DNA of 64,000 nucleotides from an uncultured Oscillospiraceae bacterium (GTDB lineage Bacteria > Bacillota > Clostridia > Oscillospirales > Oscillospiraceae): NCBI GenBank assembly GCA_934512135.1, contig CAKSWT010000003.1, forward strand, positions 159,698 to 223,697, given 5' to 3'. Shown here piece by piece: positions 31,825 through 39,743 of this stretch. The notes below the pieces were generated by a model. That model did no database searches. It was not told the DNA's origin and saw only the letters and a program-made list of their open reading frames with translations. Each line of letters opens with the position of its first letter. Within the stretch, counting starts at the first letter, position 1. The position numbers and the translations under genes were made by a program.

Positions 31825-32643
31825 TTACTGTCTGTCGTTGGGAACGCTGCGATAGCGGCTGTAGGCCACCACAATGCGCCGGCCCGGCTCGGTGCCGGTG
31901 GAGTAGGTGGTGACGTCGGGATAGTCCTGAAGGGCGGCGTGGATCACATGGCGCTCATAGGCGTTCATGGGCTCCAGGGTGATGTTCCGGCGGTTCTTGA
32001 CCACCTTCCCTGCCACCTTTTCCGCCAGCTTTACCAGGGATTCCTCCCGCTTTTTCCGGTAGTTCTCGGCGTCCACATTGATGCGGATCCGCTTGCCCTG
32101 ACCGTGGTTGACGGAATAGTTGGTGATGTGCTGAATGGCGTCCAGGGTGTCTCCCCGGCGGCCAATGAGCATCCCCAGGTTGTTGCCGATCAGCTCCACC
32201 GCATAGGTGTCCTCGGAGATTTGGGTGGCGGAGGGAACGGCGTCGGAGCCCATGTGCTCCAAAAGACCCTTCATAAAGGTCTCGATGCGGGCCTCTACGG
32301 TGCCCTCTGGAGCAGGGGCCGGGGCGGCCTTAGGCTCTGCCTTGGGCTTTTCTGCCTTGGGAGCCGCCTGGGGCTTCTCCGCCTTGGGGGCAGTCCGGGG
32401 CTTCTCCACCTTGGGAGCGGCCTGGGGCTTCTCCGGGGCCTGGGGGATGGGTTCGGGTGTGGGATCCGGCACCTCGTAGGTGAGAGAGACCTTTGCGGGA
32501 GAGGCGCCAATGCCAAAGAAGCCGGAGCGGGGCTGTGCCAGGACCTCTACAGAAACGCTGTCCCGGTCCATCTGGAGCTGTTCCAGGCCAGCCTGAATGG
32601 CGAGATCAATGGTCTTACCGGTGGCTTCGATTGATTTGAACAT
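31825..32643 (-). CDS. jag: SpoIIIJ-associated RNA-binding protein Jag/KhpB
   Basis: 272 residues. The N-terminal Jag_N domain (MFKSIEATGKTIDLAIQAGLEQL, RSGFFGIGASPAKVSLTYEV) is joined by a Pro/Ala/Lys/Glu repeat linker (PKAEKPQAAPKAEKP, about 70-115) to a KH domain (YAVELIGNNLGMLIGRRGDTLDAIQHITNYSVN) and an R3H domain (NAYERHVIHAALQDYPDVTTYSTGTEPGRRIVVAY). It binds RNA and, with KhpA, affects cell division and envelope homeostasis in Gram-positives. ATG 32643 is preceded by AAAGGAG. It follows yidC as in most Firmicutes. Confidence 0.95.
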   Translation of the reverse strand: MFKSIEATGKTIDLAIQAGLEQLQMDRDSVSVEVLAQPRSGFFGIGASPAKVSLTYEVPDPTPEPIPQAPEKPQAAPKVEKPRTAPKAEKPQAAPKAEKPKAEPKAAPAPAPEGTVEARIETFMKGLLEHMGSDAVPSATQISEDTYAVELIGNNLGMLIGRRGDTLDAIQHITNYSVNHGQGKRIRINVDAENYRKKREESLVKLAEKVAGKVVKNRRNITLEPMNAYERHVIHAALQDYPDVTTYSTGTEPGRRIVVAYSRYRSVPNDRQ

Positions 32644-32686
32644 AGTTGTGCGCTCCTTTCTGTCTGCACTTGGCGGGAGCCAAGGC

Positions 32687-33955
32687 TCATTCAGGATCGG
32701 CGGCGTCGTCTGAAGCCTCGGGAGCCTCCTGAGATGCCTCCGGGGCGGCGGCGCCGAAGCGGGCGGGATCATAGGCCCGGCCACGGCTGTAGGGACGATT
32801 GGGATCACCGGACAGGCCGCCCTTTGCCAGCTCCTTTTCCTGAGCCTTCTGGCGGATGTCCTCCTTCTGCTCCTCGGTGAGCTTGCCAAGACCGGCGAAT
32901 TCGGTGTTTTCCGCAGCCTTGAGCTGCTTTTTTACCTTCCGGCGGCTGGTGTTGGGATTGGCCACGCCCTCGGGATTGGCAGCCCGGCGCTCTGCCCGGC
33001 GTGCCTCCTTTTCGGCCTCAATGGCGGCCTCCTCTGCGGCCTTTTCCCGCTTGACGGCGTCCTCGGCGTCATAGACCTTCCTGTAGTGAACGGTGAGCAG
33101 ACCGTCGAGAATGGTGTTAAACACGGCCTGGGCAATCCAGTACACGCACATGGAGGCGGGCATGGAGAAGCCGATCCACAGGGAGAACAGGGGCATGATC
33201 CACATCATAGTCTTCATGCTCTGGGCTGCGGCAGCCGCGGCGTCTGCGTCCTTTTCTCCCTTGTCATTGGTGGCCACGGAGCCGTTGAGCTTCTGGGAGA
33301 TCTGCATGGACAGGAAGTTGGAGACGGCGGAGAGGATCGGGATGATCCACAGGCCGAAGCCTGCCAGGGTATAGGAGCCGCCCAGGATCCAGCGCCAAGA
33401 GGGAATCTGGGCCAGGTTGATGCCCAGGAAGCTGAAGTCGATGGCCCGGTTTGCGATGTCCGGCACCACGGCCTTAATGGCGTCGATGTTCTGATAGACG
33501 TGCTGTGCCAGGACAATCTCCTGGTACGCCTTGTTGGTGGTGGAAAGGTCAACGCCCAGTCCGGTGAGGATTGTGGAGATCTGGGAGATCTGGTCCGCGG
33601 AGAGCTGCATCAGATAGGTCATGGGCTGACGGATGACATAGTACAGTGCCATCAGGAGAATCAGCGGCAGCAGAGACCACAGACAGCCGCCGGTGGGGCT
33701 GACGTTTTCCTTTTTGTAGAGGGCGGAGACGGCCTGCTGATACTTGAGCTTGTCGTCGCCGTACTTCTTCTCCAGCTCCTTGAGCTGGGGACCGAGACGA
33801 GAGGTTTTCATCATGCTCTTTTTGCTCTTGGCGTTAAAGGGGAGCAGGATGAGCTTGGTAATCAGAGAGAAGAGAATCAGCGCGACGCCGTAGTTGCCAA
33901 AGACCTGATAGAGGGTCCGCAGCAGCCAGGCAAAGGGAGTCAGTACATAATGCAT
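32687..33955 (-). CDS. yidC: Membrane protein insertase YidC/SpoIIIJ
   Basis: 422 residues. Core insertase domain: GNYGVALILFSLITKLILLPFNAKSKKSMMKTSRLGPQLKELEKKYGDDKLKYQQAVSALYKKENVSPTGGCLWSLLPL. The TM2 region carries the typical Lys/Arg and the TM-spanning LLPLILLMALYYVIRQP. No signal-peptide lipobox is seen. A long charged C-terminal tail (about 310-422, Ala/Glu/Arg) follows the last helix; Gram-positive YidC usually has a shorter tail. Partners are Jag downstream and YidD upstream. Located between yidD and jag in the conserved order. Confidence 0.95.
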   Translation of the reverse strand: MHYVLTPFAWLLRTLYQVFGNYGVALILFSLITKLILLPFNAKSKKSMMKTSRLGPQLKELEKKYGDDKLKYQQAVSALYKKENVSPTGGCLWSLLPLILLMALYYVIRQPMTYLMQLSADQISQISTILTGLGVDLSTTNKAYQEIVLAQHVYQNIDAIKAVVPDIANRAIDFSFLGINLAQIPSWRWILGGSYTLAGFGLWIIPILSAVSNFLSMQISQKLNGSVATNDKGEKDADAAAAAAQSMKTMMWIMPLFSLWIGFSMPASMCVYWIAQAVFNTILDGLLTVHYRKVYDAEDAVKREKAAEEAAIEAEKEARRAERRAANPEGVANPNTSRRKVKKQLKAAENTEFAGLGKLTEEQKEDIRQKAQEKELAKGGLSGDPNRPYSRGRAYDPARFGAAAPEASQEAPEASDDAADPE

Positions 33956-33989
33956 TTGTTACCTCCGGTCGTAACAGTTTGTCCGGAGC

Positions 33990-34202
33990 TTATGGCACCG
34001 GATCAAAGAAGTCTCCCCTGTAAAAGGGGTTACACCGCAGAAGTCGCTTCAGTGCCAAAAACCCGCCCTTCCAGGCGCCGTATTTTTCCACCGCCTCCAG
34101 GGCATAGGCCGAGCAGGTAGGGGTAAACCGGCAGCAGGGGGCCCGCAGCGGGGAGATCTTACTCCGGTAAAACCGAATCAGCCACAGGAGCAGGTGCTTC
34201 AT
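33990..34202 (-). CDS. yidD: Membrane protein insertion efficiency factor YidD
   Basis: 70 residues. Family signature FYRSKISPLRAPCCRFTPTCSAYALEAVEKYGAWKGGFLALKRLLRCNPFYRGDFFDPVP, including the conserved CRFxPTCSxYA core, is complete. YidD assists YidC in membrane-protein insertion. It overlaps the 3' end of rnpA by 44 bases in another frame, a common arrangement at this locus. Confidence 0.95.
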   Translation of the reverse strand: MKHLLLWLIRFYRSKISPLRAPCCRFTPTCSAYALEAVEKYGAWKGGFLALKRLLRCNPFYRGDFFDPVP

Positions 34203-34548
34203 GGGGCATCTCCTTTCGGATCAGGCCGAGCCGCTGGGACTGCTTGTACAGGCAGTGGGCGATGTCCTGGTAGGTTCCGTGGGCCGCGCGGCTTCGGGCT
34301 ACCACCACAATGTCGTAGCCCAGGAGGTACTGCCCCTCGGAGAGGCGATAGGCCTCCCGGATCCGGCGGCGAATGCGGTTTCGTACCACGGCATGGCCGA
34401 CCTTTGTCCCGGCGGTGATGCCCAGGCGGTTGTAGGGGAGGCCGTTTTTCCGGCAATAGACCACAACATACCGTCCGGCGGCAGACTTGCCCCGCTGGTA
34501 AAGACGTCGGAACAGATGATTCTGTTTGAGAGACTGGGTGTTGACCAT
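34159..34548 (-). CDS. rnpA: Ribonuclease P protein component RnpA
   Basis: 129 residues. RnpA is the protein cofactor of RNase P, which trims the 5' ends of tRNAs. Family marks: LFRRLYQRGKSAAGRYVVVYCRKNG at the N-terminus and the basic RNR motif HAVVRNRIRRRIREAYRL. The C-terminal extension past residue 112 (APAPVADSVLPE) is the part that overlaps yidD. It lies between rpmH and yidD in the conserved order. Confidence 0.95.
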   Translation of the reverse strand: MVNTQSLKQNHLFRRLYQRGKSAAGRYVVVYCRKNGLPYNRLGITAGTKVGHAVVRNRIRRRIREAYRLSEGQYLLGYDIVVVARSRAAHGTYQDIAHCLYKQSQRLGLIRKEMPHEAPAPVADSVLPE

Positions 34549-34654
34549 GGCAGAATCCCTTCCAGGAAAAGTTCAGGCAATAAAGGTATGGGGCGAATAG
34601 ATTGCTCCATTCACCCCAAAAATTTCGAATTCAAACGGTGTAGGGACGGGCGAA

Positions 34655-34792
34655 TCAGTAGCTGAGTCTGCTTCTGCCCTTGCTGCGGCGGCGGGAAAGG
34701 ACCTTACGGCCGTTTCTGGTGGCCATTCTCTGTCTGAAGCCATGGACTTTCTGGCCGTGGAGCTTCTTGGGCTGATAGGTACGCTTCGTCAT
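34655..34792 (-). CDS. rpmH: 50S ribosomal protein L34
   Basis: 45 residues: it begins MTKRTYQPKKLHGQKVHGF and is 40 percent Lys/Arg, ending SRRRSKGRSRLSY. The start has AGGAGG upstream (34801-34806 on plus as CCTCCT). It is the first gene of the rpmH-rnpA-yidD-yidC-jag operon. In most bacteria dnaA and oriC lie upstream; here they do not. Confidence 0.97.
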   Translation of the reverse strand: MTKRTYQPKKLHGQKVHGFRQRMATRNGRKVLSRRRSKGRSRLSY

Positions 34793-34880
34793 TCGTATAC
34801 ACCTCCTGAAATATTATGCTCGACAGCGGATAAACGCTGCAGCGTGTAAAGTAAGACTGTCCCGTGGACAGGCACCAGCT

Positions 34881-34910
34881 ATTATAGCCTATGAGAGGGG
34901 GAAAAGTCAA
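34881..34910 (-). promoter_or_regulatory. Promoter for the rpmH operon
   Basis: On the minus strand TTGACT (34910-34905), 18-bp spacer, TATAAT (34886-34881). The leader to rpmH is about 80 nt. Confidence 0.75.
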
Positions 34911-34920
34911 CTGTTTTATT

Positions 34921-34941
34921 GGGGAAAATCTTCTTTTCCCC
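34921..34941 (-). terminator. Possible terminator after the PepE-like gene
   Basis: Stem GGGGAAAA / TTTTCCCC with loop of five; the downstream side is AATAAAA, so termination would be weak. Confidence 0.4.
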
Positions 34942-34949
34942 CGGAGAAC

Positions 34950-35660
34950 TTACAGGGACAGGCACTGGCCCGGCGCTGACACCTTCCGGCACAGGCCCTG
35001 AGCAATGCGCCAGCCCTCTCCGTGGAGGATCGTCCCGTTTCCACAGGAGATATAGCTGCCGTCGGGGATGGCGTAGAAGCATCGGCCCATGCTGTCCGGA
35101 TAGGTGATGTCCTCAAAGAGCCGCTTCCCGTCCAGCATTTCCTCCCGGGTCATTTGATAGTGGGGCAGAATCATCACATCGGTGAGCCCCAGTCCCGGAA
35201 GGAATCGGGAATACCCCGGGTCCGTGGACTCCCCCGGCAGCTCCGGCTGGGCATAAACCGTCCGGGCGCTGTTCATGGAGCCTGCGCTGATGCCCAACAC
35301 CAGCCCCGGATAGTACTGCAGCAGGGCCCGGAGGCCAATACGCTGGAAAAACCGGTTTTGGGTGGGAACATGGCCGCCCCCCAGCACGATCAGGTCCGCC
35401 TGGGCGACAAGCCTTCCGGCCTCCTCCGGGTTTCTCCCGTCCAGAATGGCCCGGCTCCGGCATCGGTAGCCCAGGGCCTCCAGGGCGGCGAATTCCACCT
35501 GGGCATGGCGTTCCGTCCGCTCATGGTGGTCCGGGTCCGAGCAGATCATCAGCCAGGTCCCCAGGGGAGCAAGAGACTGCTCCAGGGCCTCCAGAAACCC
35601 GTTGGCGGGGTTGATGGTCCCGTCCTCCAGCAGCTGGCTGCTGGTCAGCAGCGCCGTCAT
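34950..35660 (-). CDS. Peptidase E-like (family S51) protein
   Basis: 236 residues. The GxSAG nucleophile motif is present as LGISAGSMN, and LIVLGGGHVPTQNRFF supplies the glutamine-amidotransferase-like fold typical of S51 peptidases such as PepE (aspartyl dipeptidase) and cyanophycinase. The protein appears cytosolic. A likely role is cleavage of Asp-containing dipeptides, but related proteins have other substrates. The ATG at 35660 overlaps the end of the pgsA-like gene by four bases. It is the last gene of a three-gene set with a glycosyltransferase and a phosphatidyltransferase. Confidence 0.82.
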   Translation of the reverse strand: MTALLTSSQLLEDGTINPANGFLEALEQSLAPLGTWLMICSDPDHHERTERHAQVEFAALEALGYRCRSRAILDGRNPEEAGRLVAQADLIVLGGGHVPTQNRFFQRIGLRALLQYYPGLVLGISAGSMNSARTVYAQPELPGESTDPGYSRFLPGLGLTDVMILPHYQMTREEMLDGKRLFEDITYPDSMGRCFYAIPDGSYISCGNGTILHGEGWRIAQGLCRKVSAPGQCLSL

Positions 35661-36232
35661 AGGCCTTCCCCCTGGGCCTTGGCCTCCCGGACCATCCGCC
35701 GGAATTTCACCACATAGGACCCAAAGCTCCACAGCAGCAGCCCCACGCCCACGAGGATCAGCATTCCGGACAGGGCCTGGGGCAGCTCCGGGGCCACCAG
35801 CAGTACCACCATCATGGCGTAGAGGTAGAAGGTGGTCACCTTGCCGCACCACATGGCCCCGTCATTGTACCCGGCCTGGCGGATGGCCAGCAGACCGTAG
35901 CAGCCCTGGCACAGCTCCTTCCCCACCAGCACCGCCAGCAGCAGCCACATGAGCTGATAGTGCCGGCACAGGCAGAAGGCCACCACCACCTGGGTGAGCT
36001 TGTCGGCAATGGGGTCCAGAATCTTCCCCAGCTCGGAGATCATGTGGAACCCTCTGGCGATCTTCCCGTCGGCAAAGTCCGTCAGCCCGGAGAGCACCAG
36101 CACGCCCACGGCCCACAGGTAGTCCTCCCGGGTTTCCGCATGGCAGTAGACCCAGGCGAACAGTCCCGCCAGCACCAGCCGAAAGACGCTGAGCAGGTTG
36201 GGAATGGTCAGGATTTTTCGTGTGTTTTCCAT
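35657..36232 (-). CDS. CDP-alcohol phosphatidyltransferase (PgsA-like)
   Basis: 191 residues with about five helices. The CDP-alcohol motif is complete: DFADGKIARGFHMISELGKILDPIADK fits D-x2-DG-x2-AR-x8-G-x3-D-x3-D. The family transfers a phosphatidyl group from CDP-diacylglycerol to an alcohol such as glycerol-3-phosphate or inositol. Which alcohol is used cannot be read from the sequence; the opening MENTRKILTIPNLLSVFRL is like phosphatidylglycerophosphate synthase. ATG 36232 lies inside the 3' end of the glycosyltransferase gene (25-base overlap) and has GAGGAAC upstream. Confidence 0.87.
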   Translation of the reverse strand: MENTRKILTIPNLLSVFRLVLAGLFAWVYCHAETREDYLWAVGVLVLSGLTDFADGKIARGFHMISELGKILDPIADKLTQVVVAFCLCRHYQLMWLLLAVLVGKELCQGCYGLLAIRQAGYNDGAMWCGKVTTFYLYAMMVVLLVAPELPQALSGMLILVGVGLLLWSFGSYVVKFRRMVREAKAQGEGL

Positions 36233-37068
36233 GCTTTGTGTTCCTCTCTGAATTTCATGGTTTTTCGTCCAACGCTTCCGTCCAGCGCCGGCAGCACCCA
36301 AAAGGGGGCCATTTGCAGCGGACTCTTTCGCACGGGCGCCGTGAGAACCTTATAGTCGGCATAGAGCCGGGACCGGGTCCGGAGGGCGCGCTGTAGGGTG
36401 ATGCCTGTGGTGGAAAGGCTGCCCTTGGTCTTTTGATAGAAATACACAGGGCGGTCCAGCACCGTCACCGTAGCCACATACTGGAGATAGCTGTAGTTAA
36501 AGCTGGTGTCCTCACACCAGGACAGATCCTCGGGGCAGGAGAGCATCCGCCGCCGGATCAGGCTTCGCTTGTATAGCTTGTTCCACAAAACCCCGTAGTA
36601 GAAATTTCCGGGAGCCCGCATCATCCGCTCCACGAACTCATCCCGGGTCATAATGCCGGAGACGCCGATGCTGCTGTGCTCATAGACCCGGCAGTCGGAT
36701 ACTCGGTAAAATCCGGCGGTCACCAGCTCGCTGCCTGTCTCCACCGCCGCCTTTACCAGCACCTCGGTGGCATTCCGGGTCATCCAGTCGTCGCTGTCGC
36801 AGAACTGGAGATAGACGCCCTGGGCCTGGGCCATGGCCCGGTTCCGCCCGGCGGCAACCCCCAGATGGGGCTGCTCCAGCAGTCGAAACCGCGGATCCTT
36901 CCGGCAGTACTCCCGGCAGATGTCCCGGCTCCGGTCTGTGCTGCCGTCGTCCACCAGAAGCACCTCGAGCTTCTCATAGCTCTGATTGCGCACCCGGCCC
37001 AGACATTTTCGAAGGGTCTTTTCTGCATTGTATATGGGGATGATAATGGTTACCAGCGGCTGCTCCAT
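36208..37068 (-). CDS. Family 2 glycosyltransferase
   Basis: 286 residues. The GT-A domain begins PLVTIIIPIYNAEKTLRKCLGRVRNQSYEKLEVLLVDDGSTDRSRDICREY; the DxD-type motif is CDSDDWM at about 92. The second half includes NFYYGVLWNKLYKRSLIRRR and a C-terminal region with WCEDTSFNYSYLQY, which matches glycosyltransferases of surface polysaccharide loci. Acceptor and donor are unknown. GGAGGTG precedes ATG 37068. Position with a phospholipid synthase gene is suggestive of glycolipid or teichoic acid assembly, but this is inference. Confidence 0.88.
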   Translation of the reverse strand: MEQPLVTIIIPIYNAEKTLRKCLGRVRNQSYEKLEVLLVDDGSTDRSRDICREYCRKDPRFRLLEQPHLGVAAGRNRAMAQAQGVYLQFCDSDDWMTRNATEVLVKAAVETGSELVTAGFYRVSDCRVYEHSSIGVSGIMTRDEFVERMMRAPGNFYYGVLWNKLYKRSLIRRRMLSCPEDLSWCEDTSFNYSYLQYVATVTVLDRPVYFYQKTKGSLSTTGITLQRALRTRSRLYADYKVLTAPVRKSPLQMAPFWVLPALDGSVGRKTMKFREEHKAWKTHEKS

Positions 37069-37100
37069 GGGACACCTCCGAATTGTTCTTCCTTCAAACT

Positions 37101-37130
37101 ATTTTATCTCAGATTCAGGCCTTCTGTCAA
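37101..37130 (-). promoter_or_regulatory. Promoter for the glycosyltransferase operon
   Basis: On the minus strand TTGACA (37130-37125), 18-bp spacer, TAAAAT (37106-37101). Confidence 0.7.
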
Positions 37131-37153
37131 CGGTCATTTCGCCCCCGATGAAC

Positions 37154-37186
37154 AAAAGGCGCGCCGCAGAAAGCGGCGCGCCTTTT
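37154..37186. terminator. Terminator after the LCP gene
   Basis: Perfect 14-bp stem AAAAGGCGCGCCGC / GCGGCGCGCCTTTT (37154-37167 with 37173-37186), loop of five. It ends the minus-strand cobW-LCP transcript. Confidence 0.85.
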
Positions 37187-37213
37187 GGGGCAGCTTCGGG
37201 AGCCTCGGCTCCG

Positions 37214-38779
37214 TCAATCCTCGCTGTAGGAGCTGTAGTCATAGGTGCTGGCGTCAAAGGCCGTGCCTCGGCCGGTGCTCTCCACCAGCTCGCCGTCGGA
37301 CACCGTGAGAATATGCACGTCGTCAATGGTGATGTCCTCGACAAAGGGATTCATCACTTCGTTGACCAGGTCCACCACGGACTGTCCGTACAGGCCATAA
37401 CAGGAGGCGCCGTAGTAGTCCACGCCCTCTCCGGGAAGGGTGTTCTGGGGGATGTCCTGGATCCCTGCCAGCAGCGCATGCAGGGCCAAATAGCGGATAT
37501 TGGCGTCGTCCAGGTCCGTGACGGTGTTTTCCATCACTGCCCTGTAAACCGCCGGCAGCTTCATCCAGTTGGAGGGAGCGGTGGCCTGCTGAATCAAGGC
37601 TTTCAGGAAGCACTGCTGGACATACTGCCGCTGAACATCCGCCATCAGATAGCCATAGCGGAACCGGCACAGGCCCAGCGCCTGATCGCCGTTGAGAACC
37701 TGTTCTCCGGCGGAAAGATAGATCTCCTCACCGGTGTCCGGATTGTCTATGTTCATGTCCATGGGCACGTCAAAGGTCACCCCGCCCAGGGCGTTGACCA
37801 CGTCCTTGAACACCTGATAGTTGATGATGACATAGGCGTCCGGCTGAAAGCCCAGAATGGACTCCAGCTGCTCCTCCACGGCCACCGCCCCGTCTATGCC
37901 CCCTCCGGCTATGCCGTAGACGCCGTTGAGCTTGGGCACCGAGGCGCCGTTGTCCACAATGGTGTCCCGGGGGAGACTGGTCAGGGAAACCTTGCTGTTT
38001 TTCTCGTCCATGCTCAGAAGCATCATGGTATCCGTCCGAGTCTGTTCCTCGTCGGTGGCGCAGATGAGGATGTTGTAGAAGCCGGATTTCCGGGTGTGGA
38101 CCCCGTCCTCATAGACCGAGGGCGCCCGGAACAGCAGGAAGTACAAGGCCGCAAGGATCCCCGCCAGGATCAGCAGAAAGATGAGAAAATTCCGGAAGCC
38201 GTGGCGCTTTTTCCGGCGGCGCTTGGGCTGCCGCTCTCTGGTGTCGTAGGACTGCTCCGCCATCCGCCGGGCCTGCTGCCGGGCCTGCTGCCGGGCCTGC
38301 TGCCGCTGGGGATTTCCGGTTCGGGACCGGCTGTAGGGGTCGGGATTTCGCTTTCCTGCGGCCCGGGCCGCCATGCTCATGCCCTGATAGGGCTGGTCGT
38401 CATAGTACCCCTGGTCGTCGGAATAGCCCTGGTCATCGTAGTACCCCTGGTCGTCGTAATACCCCTGATCGTCATAGCCGCCCGAATCCTGGTCGTAGTA
38501 ATAGCCGTTTGGATCCGGCTGGCCGGAATAGCCGCCCTGGTCCCCGGCGTAGTATCCGTCCTGGTAATTAAAATCGTCCTGGCCGTTGGAATATCCCTGG
38601 CCTGTGGGGTAATTTTGGGGCTGGCTGTTGGAATATCCCTTGGGGGCGTTTTGGAAGCGCTGGCCGGTTTGGGCGGTGTTTTGCTTGCCCCCGACTCCGG
38701 GAATGCCGTCCCGGTAGACCCGGGTCTCGTCCATGTCGCCCCCGGAATAGCCTCCGCTATAGTTTCCTCGATTTGCCAT
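37214..38779 (-). CDS. LytR-CpsA-Psr (LCP) family protein with repetitive Tyr/Asp tail
   Basis: 521 residues. LCP proteins attach teichoic acids or polysaccharides to peptidoglycan. The membrane helix is at about 195-217; the LCP domain follows (TRTDTMMLLSMDEKNSKVSLTSLPRDTIVDN, then NGDQALGLCRFRYGYLMADVQRQYVQQ). Key arginines of the catalytic site are present in these segments. The cytoplasmic N-terminus is unusually long: Tyr/Gly/Asp/Gln-rich with tandem YYDDQG units (about 101-130), then QQAR repeats (160-170) and a Lys/Arg stretch before the helix. AAAGGAG precedes ATG 38779; it is 11 bases after the cobW-like gene. Confidence 0.9.
   Translation of the reverse strand: MANRGNYSGGYSGGDMDETRVYRDGIPGVGGKQNTAQTGQRFQNAPKGYSNSQPQNYPTGQGYSNGQDDFNYQDGYYAGDQGGYSGQPDPNGYYYDQDSGGYDDQGYYDDQGYYDDQGYSDDQGYYDDQPYQGMSMAARAAGKRNPDPYSRSRTGNPQRQQARQQARQQARRMAEQSYDTRERQPKRRRKKRHGFRNFLIFLLILAGILAALYFLLFRAPSVYEDGVHTRKSGFYNILICATDEEQTRTDTMMLLSMDEKNSKVSLTSLPRDTIVDNGASVPKLNGVYGIAGGGIDGAVAVEEQLESILGFQPDAYVIINYQVFKDVVNALGGVTFDVPMDMNIDNPDTGEEIYLSAGEQVLNGDQALGLCRFRYGYLMADVQRQYVQQCFLKALIQQATAPSNWMKLPAVYRAVMENTVTDLDDANIRYLALHALLAGIQDIPQNTLPGEGVDYYGASCYGLYGQSVVDLVNEVMNPFVEDITIDDVHILTVSDGELVESTGRGTAFDASTYDYSSYSED
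38269..38480 (-). repeat. In-gene tandem repeats of the LCP cytoplasmic tail
   Basis: At 38269-38305 CGGGCCTGCTGC recurs three times (QQAR units). At about 38395-38480 five copies of an 18-bp unit encode YYDDQG-type repeats. Both are in frame. Confidence 0.75.
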
Positions 38780-38790
38780 AGTCGCTCCTT

Positions 38791-39729
38791 TTAGAAGGTC
38801 ACCACGTCCTCCGCCGCCTTCTCCGCAGGGGTGACCTCCAGAGCGGTGAGTACGGGTCCCATTTCTTTATACATCTTATGATAGCGCAGAGAGATCTTGG
38901 CGGTGACCCAGATCCAGTCCCGCTGGGACAGTTGCTCCGCACCGGGCCAGGAACACACAAAGCCCATAAACTGAATGTCGTCTACACAGCAGGTCATAAT
39001 AAACCGGCCGGGGACGAACCAATCCTTTTCCCGCTTTTTCATCTGGGCCACCTGGGCCTTGAACTTTACGGTTTTGCCGGAATACTTCTTCATGTCCTCG
39101 GTGACGTCCCGGTACCAGATGCCGTAGTCGTCGTCTTGAATCTCGATGACCTCCGCATTGATGTCAAAGGGCAGCGGGTCCTCAATGTCGTCGTAGACCA
39201 CCTCTCCTGCGGCGTCCTCGTAGGCGATGTCACAGCGGCGGCTGACGCTTCGGACGATTTTGTGCAGCGCCATTTTGTCGGTGCTGTCGTCCACCCGGTT
39301 GAACACCACCATTTCACAGCCCCCCAGCTTATCCACCACCAGGGAACGCATATTGGCGTTGTACATGGGGAAGGTGGCCGCCTCGGCGAACATGATCTCC
39401 TGATAGACCACCCAGTTTTTGGGAAGCTTCGCATAGAAGTCGCTGACCAGCTTCATGCCGTTGAGCTCCACGCAGACCCGCTCCGCCCGGTGCTTCTTCC
39501 GCAGCGCCTCCAGCTGACCTTCGTCCAGGGCGTCCTGGTCGTCGATCATCTCAATGTAGACGTTGGGGGCGGCAAAGGCGGCAGGGTCATACTCCTCCTC
39601 TCCGTCCTCACAGACCAGCAGAAGGGTCTTTTCTCCGGCGTTGAAGCGCTGGTCCTCCAGCGTCTCCTGGATGAACCGGGTTTTGCCGGAGTCCAAAAAC
39701 CCGGTGAATACGTAGACAGGTATGGCCAT
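38791..39729 (-). CDS. CobW/COG0523-type GTPase fused to a YcgQ-like domain
   Basis: 312 residues. The GTPase starts IPVYVFTGFLDSGKTRFIQETL (Walker A GFLDSGKT), with VYQEIMFAEAATFPMYN, and NRVDD serving as the guanine-specificity motif. The CxCC metal-binding signature of COG0523 metallochaperones is missing. The C-terminal third (KYSGKTVKFKAQVAQMKKREKDWFVPGRFIMTCCVDDIQFMGFVCSWPGAEQL) resembles the C-terminal domain of YcgQ/TIGR03943 proteins, with a CC pair that could bind metal. In Firmicutes YcgQ and YcgR are Zur-linked, so zinc handling is a fair guess. GGAGGCGC lies before ATG 39729. Between two other genes in one transcript. Confidence 0.82.
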   Translation of the reverse strand: MAIPVYVFTGFLDSGKTRFIQETLEDQRFNAGEKTLLLVCEDGEEEYDPAAFAAPNVYIEMIDDQDALDEGQLEALRKKHRAERVCVELNGMKLVSDFYAKLPKNWVVYQEIMFAEAATFPMYNANMRSLVVDKLGGCEMVVFNRVDDSTDKMALHKIVRSVSRRCDIAYEDAAGEVVYDDIEDPLPFDINAEVIEIQDDDYGIWYRDVTEDMKKYSGKTVKFKAQVAQMKKREKDWFVPGRFIMTCCVDDIQFMGFVCSWPGAEQLSQRDWIWVTAKISLRYHKMYKEMGPVLTALEVTPAEKAAEDVVTF

Positions 39730-39743
39730 AGATGCGCCTCCGA

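Noticed and set aside
34793..34949. Chromosomal origin next to rpmH
   Set aside because: No dnaA, no cluster of TTATCCACA-type boxes and only one promoter visible.
36986..38794. 602-codon plus-strand frame opposite the LCP gene
   Set aside because: Antisense of LCP; hydrophobic repeats are the reverse of the Tyr/Asp repeats.
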